Source: Coniochaeta sp. PMI_546
Lineage: Eukaryota; Ascomycota; Sordariomycetes; Coniochaetales; Coniochaetaceae
Direction: 5' to 3'
DNA length: 64,000 nucleotides
Assembly (NCBI GenBank): GCA_021432605.1
Contig: MU271148.1
Location: 627,362 to 691,361, forward strand
The notes beneath the pieces are model-generated. The model had not been told where the DNA came from and did no database searches. It saw only the letters and a list, made by a program, of their open reading frames with translations. Position numbers and translations under genes: made by a program. How positions within the stretch are numbered: position 1 is the first letter of the stretch; each line of letters begins with the position of its first letter. Below are positions 58,901 to 64,000 of this stretch, piece by piece.

Positions 58901-61900
58901 ACTTGCTAAGTTGCGTCCAGGGTAGAACTGTACTATAGCAGCTACTGCTATAACAACGAAATATTGGCGGGGTCTAGCTCGTTTCCGTCTGTGTCATTTC
59001 TCGAGAGCCGCTCGCAATATCACACCGGCGAAACTGACATTGAGTAGCTCCTTACCGGACAGACTCTATATCCAAGCCATATAAGCCCCATGGGAGTTGC
59101 GTACAAGCATTGCTGCCGGGTTGATCGGCTTTGATTTGCTTCTCCTTTCTGCCTCGTCCTCTAGGATTAGCTGCCACCAGTCCCCGGCGCCATTGATAAA
59201 AGTTATCAATATGGACCGGCGACTTCTGCCATGACCTGTATGCCTTTACTAACAGGGTGCAAGGCGGTGGCCAGGGAAGACACCGCCCTTGGATTTTAGC
59301 TGGGACGTACTATGGATCACATTTGTCCTTACATCTGGGCCATAGCAAGTCGCAGGAATTTTGTAGCGTCGACGGCAGCCACGAAAGTTGCATCTGTCCA
59401 TCTCTCGAACTCGAGGGCTCGCTGGCTGTGTTCGTGCTGATCGACCAACCGATCTTCCAGTGCCATACGTGAATCGGCTCTTCTGTACTGCACTAAGTCT
59501 ACACTACGGTAATTTGTGTAACCCGTAATGCTGTGGGGCAACGGCCTTGGACAGTGACGACCGCTATTTTCCTGGAACCTATTACCCAAGCTTGTCAGTC
59601 TGCGGCACGGCTTGTCACGCCATTTCCACCGCGGTCTAGGCTTCTGGGGGTTGCGCAACACGGGGAGTACACGTACATGGTGAGGATAGTGACAGTGCAC
59701 GATGCCAGGTTCGAGTCCGTCACCACGAGTTTGGTACTGGCTTCGCGATGGTGCAACCGTCAAAAGTGCGGGGATGCGAATTGGACGCAGGGCGCTATGG
59801 TCACTGAGGCCTCGTGAGGTAACTGTAGATGGTGTAGTGTACACCTCCCCCCTTTGGTTCTACCAATGCCGTTTGCATCCTCGCCTTTTCCCGGTAGTGA
59901 ACTGCGCATATGGCGTGGACATGCGTTCATGCTTTGGTACTGCATATCTTTATTGCATGGTTTTCCTGCCTCAATGCGGACATGCTGGCCAATGACTAGG
60001 AGTCTGGGACGGAACAGGAGGGGAAGAGAGGCAACAACGGATGGCCTAAAGGAGACTGAGCACGGGCTCTGGGGTAAATGCTACCGCGGCAGCCAGCATG
60101 AACAGGAAAAATCAGGGTTTTCCAATAAACAGACATGTTCACCCGCAGCAATGGGCGGAAGTTAAAGAATTGAAGTAAGTACCAGCAGCTGCGGGACGGC
60201 GCGGCACTGCCAACAACAGGCTGATCTTTTTCCTGAAGTCTTTCTAAACTGTAACGGTGGGAGAAAAGAGATTGATCTAGCCTAGAAGTACGGACGAGGT
60301 TAGATGCCGCCTTGAACAGAATGCTCGAGATAAGTGAGTTTCCATGGGGCACGGCTCGAGAGGTTGATTTCAGGTTGTCATCCAGAAAGGACCACGGCAA
60401 TGGCTTCCAGACAAAGTTTCTGAGTCTGTTCACAACACCCATTGTTGTTGTCCCATACCAACAGAAGAGTACACCAGAGCGAAATCAAGCGTCCTCAGAG
60501 GTTTTTATTGGGACCATAATGACATCGTCGTCGTATCTATGAGCTTCATGCCGGGAATGATGAACGAGGTCGGAAGGCGAAAGGGACCGTCAGAAACTCC
60601 CCACTCTGTCGCTTGTGCAGTGAACACATGATGCTGGGACGGCACGGAATGGAAGCCTCTGGAGGTAGTCTCCCACCATAACCAACAGCAGCTTGAAATT
60701 GAAGTCTCAAAACCTGCAACTAGTTGGAGGTAGCTTGGATTATTGACCCATTTGCAGGTGTCTCGAAGGGGTGTGGCAATTTCGAACTGCAACTGCGAAG
60801 TGTGGGGTACCTTAGACGTGCTGTAAACGTGCCTTAGGTACAGCGCGAGGAATGGGCGCCGCGGGGGGTGTACGGCAGCTGCCGGTGAAGCGCTCTTCAG
60901 TCCCTCTTGGTGTGGAGAAAGACCGGACATTGATGCAGACACGGCTCGTAGTGTTATGCGAAGGCGAATCCTTTGATGTTGATTATGTTCGGTCTCCAAA
61001 GGTCTCCTTCTAGCCAAGGCGATAGCAGACATGCTTGAACAGTATCCCCGCCCACAACTAGACCAGCTTCAAGGCCGGTGACGCCATGTTGTCCGTCGTC
61101 ATCGCTGGCTTTCTCGCATAGTCGAGACCCTCCAATTGAAGCAAACTTCATGTTGAAGTCACACAGACCTGTGAGACACGCTAGAATGTTCGAGGGGTAT
61201 TCGAAACCGAGATACAGGGAGTCACCAAGCCTCGGCTGGCGGCTCCGGCACCAGCGATGACACAACGTGTCGTATCCGTGCTTGAAGAACAGATCCAGAC
61301 AGACGTCTTCGGCTCCTGACAGATATGGCACAACGAAGAGATTCCACGAAAAGGTCTCTCCGCTAGCGTGAAGAGCTGATCTGCATTCGGATAAAAATCC
61401 TGCCCCCTCCTACACTTACGGCGAGAATAATTTGAAGTCTTCGAGTGAGCGTGTCTGTGCGTGCGTGAGATGTGGTGCCTCGCAGCTGCCATCGGTTGGC
61501 TCCTTGTCAAACTCATGGATGGTTGACCAATGAGCAGACCGCGACGCTCGACATCATCTGCTAGATCGACAGGGAAGAGCCTTGCAGGCTCAGCAAGGAT
61601 GTTAGCCTGGGATCTTGAGATCGACAACCACGCGCTGTGCCCCGCCTTACCGGAGATTTTGGTAACTTGCCGCGGGGGAGGGGTAATCAGGTACGTACAC
61701 TTACATACTATGATACCACAGAACACGTACATCCGCAGATTTTCATAAACGTCATCAGCAAGCTCCCGTTGGGTGGTTGAAGCTGCAATAAGTACCTTCA
61801 TAAGGTACGTTATTGTTGAGTGACCGGCACAACGCGTATAAATGATTCTAGGATCTACACTGCAGCTCCTCAACCTCGACTCAACTTCAAAATATGTACC

Positions 61901-64000
61901 GTCCATGGCTGCGTTCTTAAGAATCTTCGGTGTCGAACATCTATGCCGAAGTACCTTCCTTGGCTCCCCCTGCGGGACGGCGTACCTGTCAAATCGATTA
62001 CTACGACACGTAGGTAGACCCTAAAGCAGATACTTCGGGACTGACCGCCCAACGTTAAAGATGCACGGGCCCGGGTGTACTCGACATTGCTCAGCCGTGC
62101 CTGCCCGTTTGAGAACAAGCTGGTGGCCCTCTCCGGCCCGTCGTGGTGACACAGAAATTGCCCCTCGTGCTTCTTTCCCAGCTCTTCGGTCTTGGCACCA
62201 TCGCCTCGCCACACTTCTGACCGCCTTTCTTAACGACTTTGCAACCTCTGCCGGTCGCAACTTTATCAGTACCTAGTGTACAATTGCAGCGGACCCTTGC
62301 CTCCCTAAACGCATGGTAAATATTCGATCAATGTTGTATCGCAGTAGTGTATTCCATCCTTATCACCTTCGGACATCCAGAAACGCTAGCCTCCTTCGCC
62401 TTCAACTCTCACAGGCGCCGTCTTCCCAGTTGCGGCTAGGTACTTTTTTTGTGCTCCATGATCTCAGGCTTCAAGCCTGCTGTCATCTTGCTTGCGTCCC
62501 TTGGGCTGCGAAGATGAGGCTGACTCCCATTGGCGTAGATAACATGACGAGGTCGTGCCGGCACTGTGCCGAATGATCGACATGCGAAAACGTGGAGGAC
62601 TAGGAAGCCTTGCACGTGGTGATTATCAGCGACTTGATTCTAAAAGGACGGACTTTGGTGGTGTCACATCCACGGCCGCACGGAGGAGAACAAGCTTATC
62701 GGCAGACACACCTTGTTTTTTCCCGCGTAAGGTCCTCAGCGTTGTAAATATCATCATGCGTCACGCTACAAAGTACTCTTCAGAAGGATCGCGGTACCTA
62801 GCCGAAAGGCCCCTTGCGACGTTCTGCGCTCTTCAACCAAACTTTCGTTTCCAGAGTACGATGATCCTATCCTTCACAAGCGCTGGATACCCAGACTCAA
62901 GTGTCCGCCCTCCCTCTACCAAAAAGTATCCCGTTCCCCGCATTCTCGAAAGAAGGTCACCGCTGCAAGTCAAGACGGTACGCCACTTTTACAAGGGTCT
63001 CCGTCGTCTAGTATCTCCCTGAGTCTGGTACGAGATGCGTTGGATGCAACCCTATATTTCTATTTCGACAAGCTAAGCCAAGCCAAGCCGTCACCGCTCA
63101 AACACTTCACAGACGGGAAGCTGTATGATAAAGTTTGGTTCAGTCGTAATCTTCACACAAAGGAGTGACATAACACACACAAATCTGCGGTGCAGTTCGT
63201 CACATATTTCAAGTCTGGTGATCTTCCTGCAGAATTCCCTCTTGTCAGGGGACCAGCAGTTCGAAAGGAAGCAGGTTTGCTGCACGGCACTGACCTCACT
63301 TTGTTGGCAGCCTTTTCAATCGCACATCTGTCACCATTTAACACCCTCTTGGGATCCTTATGCTTTTGGTGCATCTGTATCAGAAATTTCCGTTTACCGC
63401 GTTTTCCGACATAATTCACACACTCAATGGGCGCACAGAGATCCGTCCAGAGTGGTGGGTTGGATGGACACAACTTGAAGCTCTGCAAAGACGGCTTGAG
63501 GTGGGAGATTACGCCTGCAGGATGGTGCTCGCCAACAACGCCGGAGCTTGTGAACTTCTTGGTTCTTTGCCGGCCCTCTGACGACGGTAAGCTTGGTCTC
63601 CGGTGCGGCGGTGCCCGAAACCTTTGACCGTGAATAATCGGCCATTCTTGGACGCGCCTGACGCTGCGAGGGCCTGGAGGGAAAGTGGTTCAGGGTTGGC
63701 CATCCTGAAAGAGCATCGGTAAACTAATTCGACGCTAAATGCTCTGCCCGGGCGAGGCTGGGCCACCGGTGTGGAGAGTCGTTCTGCAAAATATAAAAAG
63801 AGGTGCAAGTGCGGAGGTAACCCCAAGTACACCATTGCTGCAGGGCTAAAAAAACGTGGCTCCATATGGCCCACTTCCCACTCAAATCGGACAAGCCCGC
63901 CCGGCGACCGGCGGCGACGAAGCGCACGCATCCTTTCCGGATTCCGAACTCGGTGCACTGAATACGGACTGGTTCCACCGGATCTGAAACTCAATCGAAA
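52969..64000. other. 11-kb region with no supported gene
   Basis: From the C2H2 gene's start to the window end I find no frame with a recognisable domain, signal peptide or conserved splice join on either strand. The longest frames (about 54.0, 57.5, 60.5, 61.2, 62.6 and 63.5 kb) are 100-240 codons with mixed composition and no family resemblance. The first part must hold the C2H2 gene's leader and promoter. GGTACC-centred palindromes recur throughout (see finding). A long regulatory region or a non-coding transcript is possible; no evidence decides. Confidence 0.5.
53001..53031 (-). repeat. GAC/CAA trinucleotide repeat in the C2H2 gene leader
   Basis: On the coding strand about seven GAC units run into AAC AAC and GAC GAC, about 35-65 bases before the start codon. 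It is probably transcribed in the 5' leader, given its position. A TAA upstream of the Met in the same frame prevents it from being coding in that frame. Confidence 0.7.

Noticed and set aside
59700-59730. GGTTCGAGTCC, like a tRNA B-box
   Set aside because: The arms around it do not pair and no A-box or acceptor stem lies at the right distance.
61181-61906. 241-codon minus-strand frame
   Set aside because: No recognisable motif; overlaps other long frames in different phases, as random DNA would.

Overview
The window is nuclear DNA of a filamentous ascomycete, most likely a Sordariomycete. The genes are compact, with short introns (mostly 49-112 bp) that have GT..AG ends and CTAAC/CTGAC branch points. 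Several proteins match the size and layout expected for Neurospora-type orthologues: Cox5 (171 aa) and ATP synthase beta (519 aa). The gene set is typical of filamentous fungi: a Mus7/Mms22 repair protein, DASH subunit Dad1, Rho4, a secreted CE1 esterase and a STAND-type N-terminal domain protein. I do not assign a genus. Exon joins were worked out by hand from splice signals, reading phase and family conservation.

Layout: 1-1.85 kb, 3' part of an amino-acid permease (its start lies before the window). 2.35-2.9 kb, a secreted DUF3237 protein. 4.7-6.15 kb, CIA1. 6.5-9.7 kb, KGD1. 10.8-17.7 kb, MUS7/MMS22. 18.0-18.35 kb, a three-exon 69-aa microprotein. 18.9-21.0 kb, a Helo-like N-terminal domain protein. 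21.6-22.4 kb, COX5. 22.9-24.65 kb, glutamate decarboxylase with a 7-nt exon. 26.05-26.5 kb, DAD1. 27.1-28.1 kb, RHO4, divergent from elongin C (28.6-29.2 kb). 29.6-31.4 kb, DBR1. 32.4-33.5 kb, a CE1 esterase. 35.2-37.3 kb, ATP2. 38.7-39.8 kb, an alpha/beta hydrolase. 40.8-42.6 kb, mitochondrial ClpX, divergent from glycogen branching enzyme (43.7-46.1 kb). 46.5-47.85 kb, TRM12/TYW2. 47.95-48.7 kb, an Ssp120-like EF-hand protein. 51.3-53.0 kb, a four-finger C2H2 transcription factor. From 53 to 64 kb I can support no gene.

The genes are mainly housekeeping and I see no biosynthetic cluster. Four clear nuclear genes for mitochondrial energy or proteostasis (KGD1, COX5, ATP2, MCX1) plus the microprotein lie in one window. 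CCAAT boxes lie upstream of the three respiratory genes, as expected if the HAP complex coordinates them.

The repeats sit between 31.4 and 40.5 kb. There are three minisatellite-like blocks built on CTGGCTGCAAGA-type units. Two of them share a flank and lie in inverted orientation around the esterase and ATP2. A ~290-bp sequence is present as two strongly diverged direct copies around the alpha/beta hydrolase, with mostly transition differences, as expected of RIP or old decay. The 53-64 kb stretch is also rich in GGTACC-centred palindromes. I found no tRNA, rRNA, CRISPR, intact transposon or virus-like element.
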